Shown here: positions 1 through 11,711 of the stretch, one piece after another | Numbering within the stretch: the first letter of the stretch is position 1 | How the letters are laid out: the number at the start of each line of letters is the position of its first letter | DNA from: Sclerotiophoma versabilis | Lineage: Eukaryota; Ascomycota; Dothideomycetes; Pleosporales; Didymellaceae | Length of the DNA: 64,000 nucleotides | NCBI GenBank assembly: GCA_012274445.1 | Contig: JAAROD010000090.1 | Coordinates: 620,001-684,000, forward strand | Direction: 5' to 3' | Made by a program: the position numbers and the translations under genes | Notes under the pieces: model-generated | The model's input: only the letters and a program-made list of their open reading frames with translations | Told to the model about the DNA's origin: nothing | Databases searched by the model: none

Positions 1-649
1 GAAGGTGGAATCACGAAGGACAAGCAGGAGTCGGGGCTTCCTCGAACAAATGTGGGGCGATGAGCTCGGACCGAATCATCCCGAGGTCTTCCACCTGCAA
101 GACAGACTAGGATCCAACACCACGCCTAAGCATCGTGATGTCATTTTGTCACTCGAATGCGAGACTCGTCTTCTGTCGATAAGCATGAGCTCGGCGATTG
201 CCTGTGTGCTCACCGAAGCCCCATCACAGCATCACTGAGTGACCTCATAGGATTATCATAGCAATCTCACTTACCTTTTGGGCAGCCGTACTAAGAACGG
301 CAGAAAAGTAAGACTGCCATCGGCTGGAGCAGTACTGGTGGGCACGATGTTCGTGCATACTTGCCACCAGGGACGGCAGCTGCGTCGTGCCTAGTAATGG
401 CTACAGCATTGGTGAACAACAATCGCCAACGACAACACAATGCACACTACTCTCACTCGGCAGCGGCATATCACTCATCGTAACAATGTCTGATCTAACA
501 ATGACATTTTTCAAATAACGCTCACTCTATCAAAACTACAAAAGGTCTTCTGGTTTGGGCCATGGGGCTCCCTTCACAAACAAAGATAAGCAGACACGTT
601 CAACCAAACCGAACAACAGTGGAAGCATCGAAATCCACACTCAAAGACG
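1..649. other. Intergenic / window edge, no gene supported
   Basis: I see no supportable gene here. An open frame from the window edge to 238 has no convincing ATG and no recognisable domain. It could be the tail of an exon that starts outside the window. The last 150 bases before 650 are presumably promoter and 5' leader of the coiled-coil gene. Confidence 0.4.
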
Positions 650-1951
650 ATGGCTGGTCGTGGGGAATACCAGAAGCAGCTGGCTGCTCTTGTGGCTGCA
701 GCTGAAACAAATGACATGAAGTTCGAGGATATTCTGCCCAACGATTTAAGAGCACACTTCCAAGAGATAGTCGAACTGAAGACAGCTCGCGGTTATATCA
801 AACAGCTTGAAGACCGCGAGGAGGAGCTGCAGGCAGCAAAACAGACCATGATGAAGGAGCTGAACAAGAAGCAGATGAAGATCGACAATCTTCCTGTGGA
901 GTATCGAGCTGTACAGGTTGACTTGCAACAGGCTCAACGCCAGGTTGTTCTGCACAAAGAGATGTCTGAACATCTCTCGGAACGCGTCGAGCGTTACCGG
1001 CAGCAATTGAACGATATCGTAGATAAGAGCAACGCCAATGCTTCTGCCGCCAAGAAGATCGATGACCTACAAGCCCAGGTTGAGGACCAGCAAGCTGTCA
1101 TCAACAAGCTCATATATGACAATCGCAAGTCTGAAGCAATGTTCGAACAATTACGCGAGTCGGACACAAAGGCACTTGAGCGCAAAGACAAACAGCTGGC
1201 GATGAAGGACAAAGAACTAGCGGAGAAGAATGACTTACTCCTTGAGCTCCGCCAGCAAGTTCAGAAAGCAACCAATATTGGGACCGCGCTCGACAATCCA
1301 GATTCTCCTTTGACCGACGACAACGCTGACACAAAGACCCTTGTTGATACCTTGCCAGACGATTCTCTTGCCCTGCGGGAGCAGAACATTAATCTGTTGC
1401 AGGACAACCTCTCTCTGTCAGAGGACAATGAAGCTTTGAAGGATCGACACGATGTCGTGAAAGCGAAACTCTCTAAAATGGTGACGTCCTACGAGTATGT
1501 TGCGTCTGAGGATCGTAAAGCTCAGGTTTTCGCTGGTGCCATCTCCGAGATTAAGACACTGAACCGCTTCTACAAAGCTTCTTTCCAAGTGCTTGATGCC
1601 TTCGCCAACGCCCTCAATGCAGCAATGTCAGATAATCCACCCCCTGTTTGCATCACAGCTCAGCTTGATGTAACGCAGGAGGCCCTTGCTGGTTACAACA
1701 GCGTTAAGAAGGTAGTTCGAGCGGTCACAGATGGATCGGGCAATGATATGGACCAAATCGCATTATGCAAGGAGCTGGACTCCTTAGCAACATCCGCTGC
1801 TGACTGGATGAGCAGCCTTGAGGTTCTTAATACTGGCCTTTGGCGCTTCCTGCACCGGCTGTCTGATGGTCCAAAGATGCTGGCAGATCTCAATGGTACG
1901 TTGTGTGACGCAGATCGAGTACATATTGATGATCTCTACAGCTGTGACTAA
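650..1951 (+). CDS. Coiled-coil protein of unknown function
   Basis: This is a 433-residue, single-exon reading starting at an ATG at 650. Residues about 45-220 are dense in Glu, Lys, Gln and Leu with heptad-like spacing (for example the stretch around KQLEDREEELQAAKQ), so a long parallel coiled coil is very likely. The C-terminal third (about 290-420) is more globular and could be a dimerisation or docking domain. I do not recognise the family and there is no catalytic motif. A possible weak intron (donor GTACGT at 1896, acceptor TAG at 1956) would replace the last residues and move the stop to 2012. Its branch-like CTAAT lies unusually close to the acceptor, so I keep the unspliced end. Cytoskeletal or tethering roles are common for such proteins, but nothing here proves one. 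Confidence 0.7.
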   Translation: MAGRGEYQKQLAALVAAAETNDMKFEDILPNDLRAHFQEIVELKTARGYIKQLEDREEELQAAKQTMMKELNKKQMKIDNLPVEYRAVQVDLQQAQRQVVLHKEMSEHLSERVERYRQQLNDIVDKSNANASAAKKIDDLQAQVEDQQAVINKLIYDNRKSEAMFEQLRESDTKALERKDKQLAMKDKELAEKNDLLLELRQQVQKATNIGTALDNPDSPLTDDNADTKTLVDTLPDDSLALREQNINLLQDNLSLSEDNEALKDRHDVVKAKLSKMVTSYEYVASEDRKAQVFAGAISEIKTLNRFYKASFQVLDAFANALNAAMSDNPPPVCITAQLDVTQEALAGYNSVKKVVRAVTDGSGNDMDQIALCKELDSLATSAADWMSSLEVLNTGLWRFLHRLSDGPKMLADLNGTLCDADRVHIDDLYSCD

Positions 1952-2012
1952 TGTAGAAATTGAGAGATATGTTGAGTGTTATTTTGGGCTTTCTCCCTTT
2001 CCAGTCGACTAG

Positions 2013-2974
2013 TAGGTGGTTCGGAGCGGGCGTCAAGTCAGTAGCAATGCAAGAATCAGCGTGGATCGTACCTTTTGCCCATTGATCATCTGCACACATC
2101 AGTGCTTTCAAATTTATCTCTAGATATCTGTTTCTCCGATTTTGGCTTCTTGTGGTGATTATCTTGCCGCGTGGAAGCAAAAGAAAGTACGCAAGATTCA
2201 TAATGAAGCCCAATTGGGGTTGACGGTGGGTGGGCAACTTCCTCTTTGTTGCAGAAAGGTACTAAGAGGTAAGTACACCGCATTCTTACTCACACAATCA
2301 GCGTCGTACATGAGTCTCGAGCTATTTCTCGACCACTGCAAAGACTGTTCATTCAGGCGCTATGTTAGGTAAGTTGTCAACCTAATGGCTGAAGCTTTTA
2401 GGAACCTGGCGAGCGATGTGCAGCATTGAGCAACATTCGATTCACCTTCGTCATCATCAGCTATATATCAACATAGGTATTTGCAAGAACAAGCAACCTT
2501 TATTCCTCATGTGTATGGCAGTCAAGATGGGCACGGAAGTGGAGAAATTAAGGCACTGCCGCACGACTCATCTACAACGCCAAATAACTGTTCTCTGACG
2601 CGTACCCGAAGAAAAAGACACGACGACTGTCACGATGGCCGAAAGTCGTGGAAAGCGCTCACGTGAAGGTGATGAAACTGATTGGAGGTGTCCGCGCTAG
2701 TAGCTTCAGACCTCACCAAACGCGGTCCCTCAAACCACAGCTGCCTGAGACACTTCCCATTGCACACCCCAACTTGTCGAGTCGCTTCTCTGTTGCTGCG
2801 CACCTGAAGCTCCTCCGGGCCTTGCGCGCACATTTGCGCCGGCCCTCATACTTGCAACAGCTCCATCTCGCAGCTACACGCTTGCCTGACCTCACCGCTG
2901 GCCGCAGCTTCCACTTCCCCAGACCCCAGCGACTACCTCGATCCACCCCACTTTCGCTCACAACACCCACCACC
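2013..2974. other. Intergenic plus long 5' leader of spt20
   Basis: No gene is supported. The part from about 2650 to 2974 is in frame with Spt20 but reads as low-complexity leader (Arg/Leu/Pro/Ser-rich). The natural start is the ATG at 2975 in a CACC context, so this is probably 5' UTR and promoter. Confidence 0.5.
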
Positions 2975-5830
2975 ATGTCGGGCGCAGTCGCGACAGCTCG
3001 GCCTACGCAGGCTCTCCGCGTGCGCCGCGAGTCTCAGCGGCCTGGAGTTGCGCGCGTTGTCACCAAGACCAGCAACATGGAGGATGACAGCGCAAAGCCA
3101 GAGCCTAAGCTTTACGGTATGCACCACCCAAGATGACGACAATGCGCGGGCTCGCAGCTAACGTACTACGCAGTATACACGCAAGAGGCTGTCCTTACCC
3201 GGCACCGCGGCAAACTGCCCTCAATGCGCGTCTACCTCTACCCGAACCACTTTCGCATCAACGACTCCCAGGAAACGCTGACCTACGCTTCACCCATGAG
3301 GGAGATACTCACCGCCCTGCGCGAGAAGAAGCTCCCTCACAACATGCTCGAGGAGCTCTACGCCAATGGCACGCCATTCTACGACGGCTGTCTGATCGTC
3401 GAAGTCCACAACTACCGCAACAACACCGCCAAACCCAAGGACAGTGTAAACGGTGCGAGTGACGGCAGTAAGACAGCCTTCTCGATCCACAACAACAACA
3501 ACTTCATCACCCCGTCTCCCTACGGCACCCATCAGAGCAGCAAGCCTGATTCCAAAACCAACGGCACCGTAGTACAGGCCAAGGAGGCCGCCGACAAGGA
3601 GGACAAGGAGAACATGCTCGCGCCTGGCGCATCGCAGAAGCAACATGCAAGCGGGCCGAAGATTACTACCGTTGTCTTGTTCCCCTCTATGCAGGCTCAG
3701 TTGGCTGACATGTCGATACTCGCTACTACGCCAGCCACGGATGCGGCTGCTCTCAAGAGAATGCAGGCTGCCGTTCGTGGCGCAGGCATGCCACCCACTC
3801 CGTTGACTGCCGTTCCGCCCACACCTACTTTTTCCGCAGGACCTAGCCCAAAACGTCAGAAGATGATGCTTGACGACAGCAACGTGCACGAGTTCGAGGC
3901 CGAAATGCTTAATGCGACATGTCCCAAGCTGTACCTGGAACCTACCAAGAGCTTCGCTGAGTCCGTCGCTCTAATAGACGCCATGACCCACCCCAACAAC
4001 AAAAACCCACCACCAGAACGCAAGACTCGCAAGAGGACAACCGCTGAGCTTGCAGCTGACGAGGCTGATGCACAGAACCTCCAAAGCTTTATGCTGGCTG
4101 GGGACGAGCAGCAGGCGACTCTCAACACTACCACTGCTGGTGGCGATGAGGGTGCTGTACGCGCTGCAGCCAACACCATGTCCTTCGCACGGTTCAAGAC
4201 CCTCGCGAGTATCAAGGCTAACCACGAGGAAGCGGATCGCCGCAAGAAGGAAGAAGACGCCCGTCAAGCGCAGGCTAAGAGGCAAGCACAGTTAGAGTCA
4301 GAAGCACAGAAGCGGAGGGACATGGAGGCCAATCGACAGCAGGCCGAGATTCAGGAGCAGCGACAGCAGCTGTTGGCACGTCAGCAAGCACAACAGCAAC
4401 AGCTGTTGCAGCAGAACCAGATGCAGCAGAACGAGGCTCTTCGAGCTGCACAGGCAGCGCAGATGTCGAACGCAGCCGCAGCTCAGATCTCGCAAACGCC
4501 ACAATCTGCCACACAAAACCAGTTCTCGCCTAATGTGCGTCAGAACACTCCTATGACAGCAGCAGCGGCTTCTCCCCGTGTTGGCGGTCAAGCAAGCCAC
4601 CCCATGGGAGGTACTCCTATGGTCGCGACGGCTTCCAATCATGCAATCGCTAGCCCTGCTCGACCTCCTTCCTCTATCTCGCATCACCCAATGGCACGCA
4701 CTGCTAGTCAGCAGCAGGGTTCGATGAGCCGGACCAACACGCCTCAGATGATGCAAGGCACGCCTGTTATGAACTCCGCTATGCCTAACCGCAATATGAC
4801 GCCCACACCACGCATGAACCAGGGCAGCCCCTCTCTGCAGGTACAAGGCGCAACGCCGATCATGATGCAGACACCCCAGCCTCAGAACATGACTCCTGAG
4901 CAAATGCAAGCTTTGCAAGCACAGCAGAACCAGCAGAGAATGCAGCAGATGCGACTCCAGCAATTGCAGAATCAGCAGTTGAATGGCATGTCTCCTGGTG
5001 GTCAGAATCTGCAACAAATGGCAATACAAAAGGCGCAGATGCACATACAAGCTCAAGGTATACCTAGTGGGCAGAACCCCCAGCTGTACCAACAGCGCCT
5101 TGCACAGACCTATTTTCAGCAGCTGAAGCAAGCACATGCAGCACAAGCCCAGCAGCAGAACCAGCAGCAGGCCATGAACCAGATGTCGCCCCAGGGTCCC
5201 CAAAACGCCATACCCAACCAACAACCCCCTAACAGCATGGCTAACATGAGTGTGGTACAGCTGCGAAGCCACTACCAGCAGCGCAAGCAACACTTGCTGG
5301 CGACGTTCGGCCAACAGGTGCCGCAGCAACATGTCCAACAGATGCACCAGCTCGAGCAACTCATCCGCAGCAAAGAGCAAGCTCAAATCCAACAGGCACA
5401 GCAACAGATGGGTCAAAACCAGATGAACATGAATCAGGGCATGCAAGGCCAAGTACAAGCCGGTCAGAACCCCATACAAATGCAGCAATACCAGCAGGCC
5501 TTGCTCCAGCAGCGTGCCCAGGCACAGCGCAACGACCAGATCATGCGCATGCGTCAACAGGCTATGCAACAAGGTGGCCAGATGCCGCAGGGCATGATGA
5601 ACAACATGCAAGGCATGAACATGAGCAACATGGGCCAAATGAATATGGGCAATATGCAGGGCATGAACATGCAGAACATGCAGGGTATGCAAGGCATGCA
5701 AGGCATGAACATGGGCCAGATGAACCAGCAGCAAGTGCAGCAGATGATGATGATGCGCCAGGCGCAACAGCAGCAGCAGCAGCAGCGCATGCAGCAACAG
5801 GGCGGCGATATGAGCTGGAACGGTGTGTAG
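2975..5830 (+). CDS. spt20: SAGA complex subunit Spt20 (Spt20 family domain)
   Basis: Spt20 is a structural subunit of the nuclear SAGA coactivator, needed for complex integrity and activated transcription. Two exons are joined at 2975-3116 and 3174-5830 (57-bp intron, GTATGC..CAG), giving 932 residues. Only the spliced form makes the conserved N-terminus continuous: ...KLYVYTQEAVLTRHRG then SMRVYLYPNHFRIND. The Spt20 domain covers roughly residues 45-320 and includes the family-typical run MLEELYANGTPFYDGCLIVEV. Residues about 400-930 are an extremely Gln/Met/Asn-rich tail with repeated MQGM/GMN units and a poly-Gln tract near the end, as is usual for fungal Spt20 activator-contact regions. 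The start is chosen for its CACCATG context and because homologous N-termini carry the same VATARP..RVRRESQRP pattern. Confidence in identity is high. Confidence 0.93.
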
Positions 5831-6903
5831 AAGGCACCAAATTCGTTACCGAGCCCACCGTCTGAGCTTCCGTCTCCCGCCCAGAAAAAGCACGAGCTGT
5901 CGTCAAACACTACCGAAGGCCGCTGGAATAGTGTCGCAGCATGCTTTGGAATACCAAAGCCGGGCAGCAGTCATTCAGATGGCCTTCCGCACTTTGCGGC
6001 CAGAAGATTAAGAAGCACTTCGGAGGCTGGTTCGGCGGCAACGAGCAGCTGGTTGCTTGTAACCATACACAGTTGTTTTCTACAACTATCTATTACTTTA
6101 CTTTACAAAGGCGTTGATGGATATGAGGGGTGTTCTGGGTTGGGAAAAAGTCCAAGATACCCCTCGATGTTGTTGCATACTCGGAGTTTTGGGCTGGCAA
6201 CTGCTGTTGATGGCACTTGTGGATACGTACTATCACGACTAGCGATCATCTATTACTATATGAACAAGTTCTGCCTACCTCCTTGCTCACTCCAGCTCTA
6301 TATGATGCAGCCACACGGGCAGCTGTTCCGGCTCTACTTGTGCTTTCCCATTCACATTGTGCGGCTACTCATCTACTCTGCGGTCCTCCTTGATCTCCAT
6401 CTTGATCCCTTCTACTATCATCTTTGCGTCCTGCGTATCACAAACCTTGTCAATGACCACCTCCTTTATCGCTGCCTCTTCCTGCTTATGCTCCTTTTGA
6501 TGTTGGGTTGAGCTGCAACGTCTATGCTCTTAGCATCTAGATAGCGGCGACTATTTTTGTGAAGGGTGCAGATGCGAGACAATAGAACGCAGGTAGGTGT
6601 GCATTCTGGACGGTGCGTTTTGGATAACGTGACAATGCATGACTACACTTGCGAGCTTATATACACCCGTGCAGTGAAGTGAGCTCAACTTCCATGGACG
6701 AAGCTTGAAGGGAGACTTTCCATGCGAGGCGTTTACTCTTCCTAGCATCAGTGAAGTCTCTCACCATTTACTCCTTATCCCTATCCCAATAACACCAACA
6801 GCCCCACCCCTTGCCCAGCACTCCACCAACCATCCTAGCCCTCACCCAGACCGACCTTAAACTCCATACAAATTTCCAAACTGCATTCACGACAGATTAT
6901 AAC
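5831..6903. other. Intergenic region
   Basis: This holds the 3' UTR of spt20 and the promoter of the Cys-rich gene. A minus-strand open frame at about 6367-6530 has a charged, protein-like composition but lacks a usable ATG or clear splice partners, so I do not call it a gene. Nothing else is supported. Confidence 0.4.
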
Positions 6904-7128
6904 ATGGCCTGGCGCTGCTGCCACTGCAACTACCACAACCGTGGCCCCAGCGATAAGAGTGCGCCGTGCCAGAACTTCTTCCGCAGCCCTAGGTGTAAAC
7001 ACGGAGCATGCCCGCAGTGTGCGCTGTTTATTGCGAATCCACCGGCGGTTGAGGCTGAGTACAAGCATTTGCGTGAGTGCAGAAAGAGGGAGCGGAGGGA
7101 GAGGGGGGGGGGGGGTGCGATCACGTAG
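6904..7128 (+). CDS. Small Cys-rich (putative zinc-binding) protein
   Basis: The predicted protein is 74 residues from an ATG at 6904 in a good context (AACATGG). It carries an N-terminal Cys/His cluster: C5-x2-C8, C22, then C31-x-H33-x2-C36-x2-C39. This resembles compact fungal zinc-ribbon-like proteins. The remainder is charged (KRERRERGGGG) and the reading frame passes through a run of 13 G residues at 7103-7115 just before the stop, so the C-terminus could shift with any length error in that run. Function is unknown; nucleic-acid or protein binding is only an inference from the finger-like cysteines. A longer protein or a downstream exon is possible. Confidence 0.5.
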   Translation: MAWRCCHCNYHNRGPSDKSAPCQNFFRSPRCKHGACPQCALFIANPPAVEAEYKHLRECRKRERRERGGGGAIT

Positions 7129-7600
7129 TCTGGGTCAAACGCCGGGCGGATCAGCACGGGATGGATGCTTTTTGCTTAAAATTGAGCCACGACTGTTAAT
7201 TCCATGCGTTGTAGTATTGTGTACAAGTATAGGTGGTGTTTGCGCAGGTTGAAGGTACGATCATGGACATGATCTGTGTATCAACTCATACCTATGAAAG
7301 AAAAAAGGATGCATAAACGCTCTGACCAAAACTAGAACAGGTCCTTCGTTTGATGGCCGCTTGCTTGCATTGTGTAATACACAATGGTAAAAACGAAGCT
7401 TGAAAGTTGATGCTCGTAGCGAGGTGGCGGTTTCCCCTTTCGGCGCTACAAAGGAAGGAGCGACAAAAGCTCGGTTGCTAGCCAATCATGTTGACGTTGT
7501 GTGCGCCAAGCGTATCTCCGCTCCACCTGGGCTCACGTCGAAATTGACCTGCTCCGACTCTCTGTTCTACTGACAGACCATCACTCCCACACACGACAAA
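7129..7600. promoter_or_regulatory. Upstream region of the eS25 gene
   Basis: No gene is visible between the Cys-rich reading frame and the eS25 start. It should contain the ribosomal-protein promoter and leader, with pyrimidine-rich stretches just before the ATG (about 7550-7600). I could not identify a specific factor site. Confidence 0.3.
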
Positions 7601-8107
7601 ATGGCTCCCTCAGCAACTGGAGGCAAGAAGCAGAAGAAGAAGTGGTCCAAGGGCAAGGGTACGTGACCGCCGCCGCGCACCACCAGACTCCCACCGCATG
7701 CACAAACTGGTCGGGAAGCGCACACTCGACAACCCACACCCGGCATCGCGCACCACGAAGACTCTGTGAGGCTAGGAAGCTGACACCCCGCAGTCAAGGA
7801 CAAGGCCCAGCACGCTGTCGTCCTCGACAAGAACGTCACCGACAAGCTCAACAAGGATGTTCAGTCGTACCGCCTGATCACCGTCGCCACCCTCGTCGAC
7901 CGTCTCAAGATCAACGGTTCGCTCGCCAGGAAAGCCCTCAACGATCTCGAGGCCAACGGCCAGATCAAGAAGGTTGTCGGTCACTCGAAGCTGTCCATCT
8001 ACAGTACGTCCACCCCCGCTTGAATCAGCAGGCCCTGCACCTTGGTCCAGACGCCTGAGCACAAAAGCTAACGTTTTCCAGCCCGCGCTGTCGGTGATGC
8101 CGAGTAA
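7601..8107 (+). CDS. rps25: 40S ribosomal protein eS25
   Basis: eS25 is a small-subunit ribosomal protein near the head of the 40S particle, contacting mRNA and used by many internal ribosome entry sites. Three exons (7601-7658, 7794-8003, 8082-8107) splice to 97 residues, which is the usual length. The basic N-terminus (GGKKQKKKWSKGK) is followed by the winged-helix core with hallmark segments YRLITVATLVDRLKINGSLA and ALNDLEANGQIKKVV, ending TRAVGDAE. The introns (135 and 78 bp) carry GTACGT donors and CAG acceptors. A first intron soon after the ATG is typical of fungal ribosomal protein genes. Identity is very certain; exon borders are fixed by phase and family conservation. Confidence 0.96.
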
Positions 8108-8775
8108 ATCATCCAGTGACATGAAGTAGATGCGACTCTCGGTGCTCTTTTCAGCTTTTCAACGACATTCCTCTTTCCCAGTTTCCAATCGGCGTCATTA
8201 CGAACGGGTCTTCACGGACAATAGGGCATGAAAGGAGGACAGGCGGAGGTACAGCACCGCGCCTGTAGGCCGTGTCGGTTATGTATTGAATGAAAAAAGA
8301 TATCCGAACCCAACGCTCTTTGCCGTTGGATGTGCATGTGATGTGCGTCATTGATATTGGCCTCGTTAGTAGCGACGAGTGTTATATGGCACTCCGAAAA
8401 AGACTCCCTCTCGACGTGATTGCTTCTAGCGCGCAGTGAGCCTGCGTCGTTGGTGGGCACGATTTGAGTGTCATGCTGGTCTCTGCCACTCGACGACACC
8501 TATTACGCAAAATGCTCTGCACCGGGCAATTGGTTTCCGTTGGCCAAGCTCCCATGTACTCAACCTGGCCCCACATTTCAAGAGGAGGGCATGCTAGATC
8601 TCGCCAGCGCCAGCTAAGAAGCATATGGCTATCAAGTTTAATGCTCTTACCTTCGATTTACGGTACTGGTATCAACGCCCCTTCCTACACAATTCGAGTA
8701 CGGGCACGTAGAAGATCCCAGCGTATCTAAATCATATACATTGAACACAAAACATCTATACCTTCAAATGCAGCC
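8108..8775. other. Convergent intergenic region
   Basis: This lies between the 3' ends of eS25 (+) and the MAPR-like gene (-). It presumably contains both 3' UTRs. I see no additional gene. Confidence 0.4.
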
Positions 8776-9699
8776 CTACTCGTACTTCCTAACCGGTCTG
8801 CTCTTCTCCGCCTGCTCACAAAGCGGGCGCTCAGGCAAGAACTTCTCCCAACCCTGAGGCCTTTTCACAGTGCCCGCCTTGAAATATGGCTTGCCCTTAT
8901 CTCCCCTAAATAACGCATGCCAGCTCTCCAACCCCTGGACCATCTTCTGCTTCGCCTGCCGCATCTCTTGCGCATGTCTGTTCTTGATCTCGCCTTTAGT
9001 CAACTTCCTCCTCTGTTTCGCTTTCTCCACAACCTCGGGGCTTGCATCCTCCTTCTCTTCGGGGTCCACGGGGATGAACATGCGTTCCACGCCGCGTAGG
9101 TCTGGGACCGCGTCCTCAGCAAAGCACCCCGTGAGGAAGGCGCGCGCGGCGTCGCGGCCGGCGAAAAAGTGGTAGCTTCCGCTAGGCCCATATGTTTGCG
9201 GCGAGATGGAAACGTCGTAGATAGTCCCGTTGAGCGCGAGGTAGATAGGTTTCTGGGGATCGGAGCCGTCGTATTGCATCAATTCAGCATCCGTCAGCTC
9301 AACCTGGCCCTTCTACACACAACGACGTTAGCAAGCTTCTTGACGTTGAGGGTTCGATGGAAGCTCAAGGGGCCTCCTTACCATGACATTCTTCCACTCT
9401 CGCATCCGCGTCCATTTCGCGTTGTAGCCCCATGTCATACTCTCTCCACTTGTGCTCAAGTAGGACAGCCCCGCACTGAGCAGTGCCAGGCCGCCGAGCA
9501 CGCGCAGGACGTCCAGGACTGAGAAGCCCTTTGACGTTTTGGCTGCTTGGTCGTTGACTGCTGCCTTTAGCTCTTTTTTGGCCTCAGAAGTCGATGCAGG
9601 CGCGCGCTGAATAGGGATGGTATCTTCATGACTTGCGGTAGACGTCGTGGATGTCGCGGTTGTGGTGGCCGGCTTGCGGTAGCGGGCTGGAGTCGACAT
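8776..9699 (-). CDS. Membrane-anchored cytochrome b5-like heme/steroid-binding protein (MAPR family)
   Basis: Two exons on the minus strand (9699-9382, 9312-8776; 69-bp intron with GTAAGG donor and TAG acceptor) give 284 residues. Residues about 60-82 form one hydrophobic segment (VLRVLGGLALLSAGLSYLS). A cytochrome b5-like fold follows the splice: VELTDAELMQYDGSDPQKPI, then YLALNGTIYDVS and YGPSGSYHFFAGRDAARAF. That order is the signature of the membrane-associated progesterone receptor/Dap1 group, which binds heme and in fungi supports P450 enzymes of sterol synthesis. The C-terminal tail (KLTKGEIKNRHAQEMRQAKQ) is a basic helix and the protein is longer than yeast Dap1. The start at 9699 is the first true ATG in frame. 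The exact relation to Dap1 is an inference. Confidence 0.85.
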
Positions 9700-10308
9700 T
9701 GTGTCGGTAGGCGGAAACCTCAGCGAGAGAATCAAGCCCTTGATTTAATTGGTATATGGGGCAGTGCAAGCTCGTGGTTCGTATAGCTGCTCAAGTTAGT
9801 ACTGTACTGATGTGTATGCTTCATTCAAGCATCGCTCCAAAGCTGGATAATTCCACACCTGGACTGAACGAAGTGTCATACGTCAGAAGAGTGATCAGAA
9901 AGATGGAAGCAAGGACAAAGAGACCACGTCTACACACGCACAGCAAGAGGGGTGGGAAACGGTCCGAGGTAGCGGAGATAAATTGCACTCAAGCCTGGAG
10001 CTGTGAGAGTCCACATCCGGCAGAAGAGCGGCAATGACGCAGATCATCCGGAATCCGGGAGCACTCATTGGCCATAACCTTTCTATTAGCTTCAGCCACA
10101 TCCACGCTGAATGGAGGTTTGGGTGCGATTTCGAGTGTCGTGACCTCGTATTTGAATTTGTATCGCCTGTATACTTTGTTGCAGACGATGTGTTCGCTGC
10201 TATTTCCATGGTAAAGCTATCTGTCAACAAAATATCTGTCTCGTTCCTACGGATCACACATCCTTTGCCTTTCCTACTCATATATGTGTACAAGAAGGCG
10301 CCGCTCTA
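9700..10308. other. Intergenic region
   Basis: This is promoter of the MAPR-like gene and 3' flank of gtr2, both on the minus strand. No coding sequence is supported. Confidence 0.4.
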
Positions 10309-11711
10309 CTATGAAGCTGCGTCGTTTGTGGCTACGATCTCCACCTGGGCCTCCCGGTCGCCCTTAGGAAAGACCTTCTTGAGCCCTGCCTGGAAGACAC
10401 CCACATTGTAGTCAATGATAGCTTTCTTCTCGGCCGGGCTATCGTCGCCCATGATGCAGACAAGGGCGAGGTATCTAGATTTGTCAGTAAATTGCAGCCG
10501 GCACAGCAAGTTCTGTAACACTCACTTGTTAAGTTCCCGCAGATACAGATACCTTGCTCCCTTCCTCTCCATGGTGATCAGGCTTTCCGCATCTCCGTTA
10601 CCCTTCTCTGACAGCTCCTCCTCTGGTGTCTGGTTCTCACGCTCGTACCCGTAGATCTCGGCCACATCGACAACAACATCAATATAATCCGAACAGATCT
10701 CATAGTTCCCTATATCCGTGGGTGTTGTATCGGTAGCTACATAGATCTTGCTCATGATGTCGAAGAGGTACGCCTTCTCAATGTTACACGCTGCGCAGAG
10801 GTTGTTGAGAAGTGCTTCGAGCGTTGGAAGTTGCGGTATTAGCTTCTGGATGACCTTACTGAAGCCTTCAAAGATGGAGTGGTCATAAATGCTGGTCTGA
10901 TAGAATGATATGGGGGCTTGTTCGTAGCCGTTGTCGCTGAGCTCGTCCTGCACTCTCTGGATAATGTCGCGGAATGTGTCGCCTCGAAAATCGTCTGATA
11001 GGCCGTCGACTTTGTGTACGAAGACTTCAATGTTGATGTTGGGGTACGAGTGCTGTAAGTTGAGGATTGTGAAGTTGAGTCTAGCAATGGCGTCAAGATA
11101 CTCGTCTTGCGCATCGATGACCCAGATAAGTGCGCCGATTTCGTCGAAGATGTTGTCTGTGTCAAACGCAGGGTCGAAGTAGTCCAAGTGGCCGGGCAGA
11201 TCCCAGACCTGGAAATCCATAAACGAGCTAGTCAGGTTGGTCAGTCAATCCATGTGTTTCCGACACGCCTGCACTCACTGCATCGATTCCTTCTTGATTC
11301 TGTATGTGGTCTCAAGAAACAGCGTTTCGCTCGGGGGCAGCTTGTGGAAGACCACATTGGCTATAGACGACTTGCCACTCCTAACAATTCACGTCAGCCT
11401 CGAGCCTTCGCCAACCGCACGTCTGCTCACCTCCTCTGGCCCATCAGAAGTAACCTAGGCTTCCCATCTCTCCCTTTACTATTCGGGACTCGCCCTGTGT
11501 GGTATTGTTGACTGAAGTCAACTGGCGGCTGGTCCGCGCTCGGTAAGTCCTGTAGAAAACGTTCCATGGTCAACTGTGCTCCTGGCTTCAAAGTCGATGC
11601 TTGCACGACAGACTGCACTGACGATCGTCGCGCTCCATCATCCTCGTAAATCTGCTGCCCAAGTCCCTCCGCAGAGAACGCAGATACCTGCCGGCTAGGA
11701 CGGCGACTCAT
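10309..11711 (-). CDS. gtr2: Rag-type GTPase Gtr2 (RagC/D homologue)
   Basis: Gtr2 pairs with Gtr1 on the vacuole/lysosome surface, where the dimer relays amino-acid sufficiency to TORC1 as part of the EGO/Ragulator system. Four exons (11711-11431, 11380-11279, 11227-10526, 10474-10309; three introns of 50-51 bp) give 416 residues. The P-loop is GQRRSGKS at about residues 91-98, restored exactly across intron 1. The switch II region reads VWDLPGH, the base-specific motif is HKVDGL, and the RagC/D-type blocks VIDAQDEYLDAIARL, FYQTSIYDHSIFEGFS and VQKLIPQLPTLEALLNNL are clear. The C-terminal roadblock-like domain follows. An 80-residue low-complexity N-terminal extension is longer than in yeast. 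Assignment to Gtr2 rather than Gtr1 rests on QDEY and HKVDGL. Confidence 0.93.

Noticed and set aside
4298..5797. Long His/Leu-rich minus-strand frame of about 500 residues
   Set aside because: It is the antisense shadow of the Gln/Met-rich Spt20 tail; CAG and ATG repeats read backwards give Leu, Cys and His.
6053..6511. Hydrophobic plus-strand frame of 152 residues after spt20
   Set aside because: It lies in the presumed 3' UTR, starts without an ATG, and has codon and amino-acid use unlike the neighbouring genes.
6367..6530. Charged minus-strand frame
   Set aside because: The composition is protein-like, but there is no upstream ATG and no convincing donor/acceptor to attach it to a gene.
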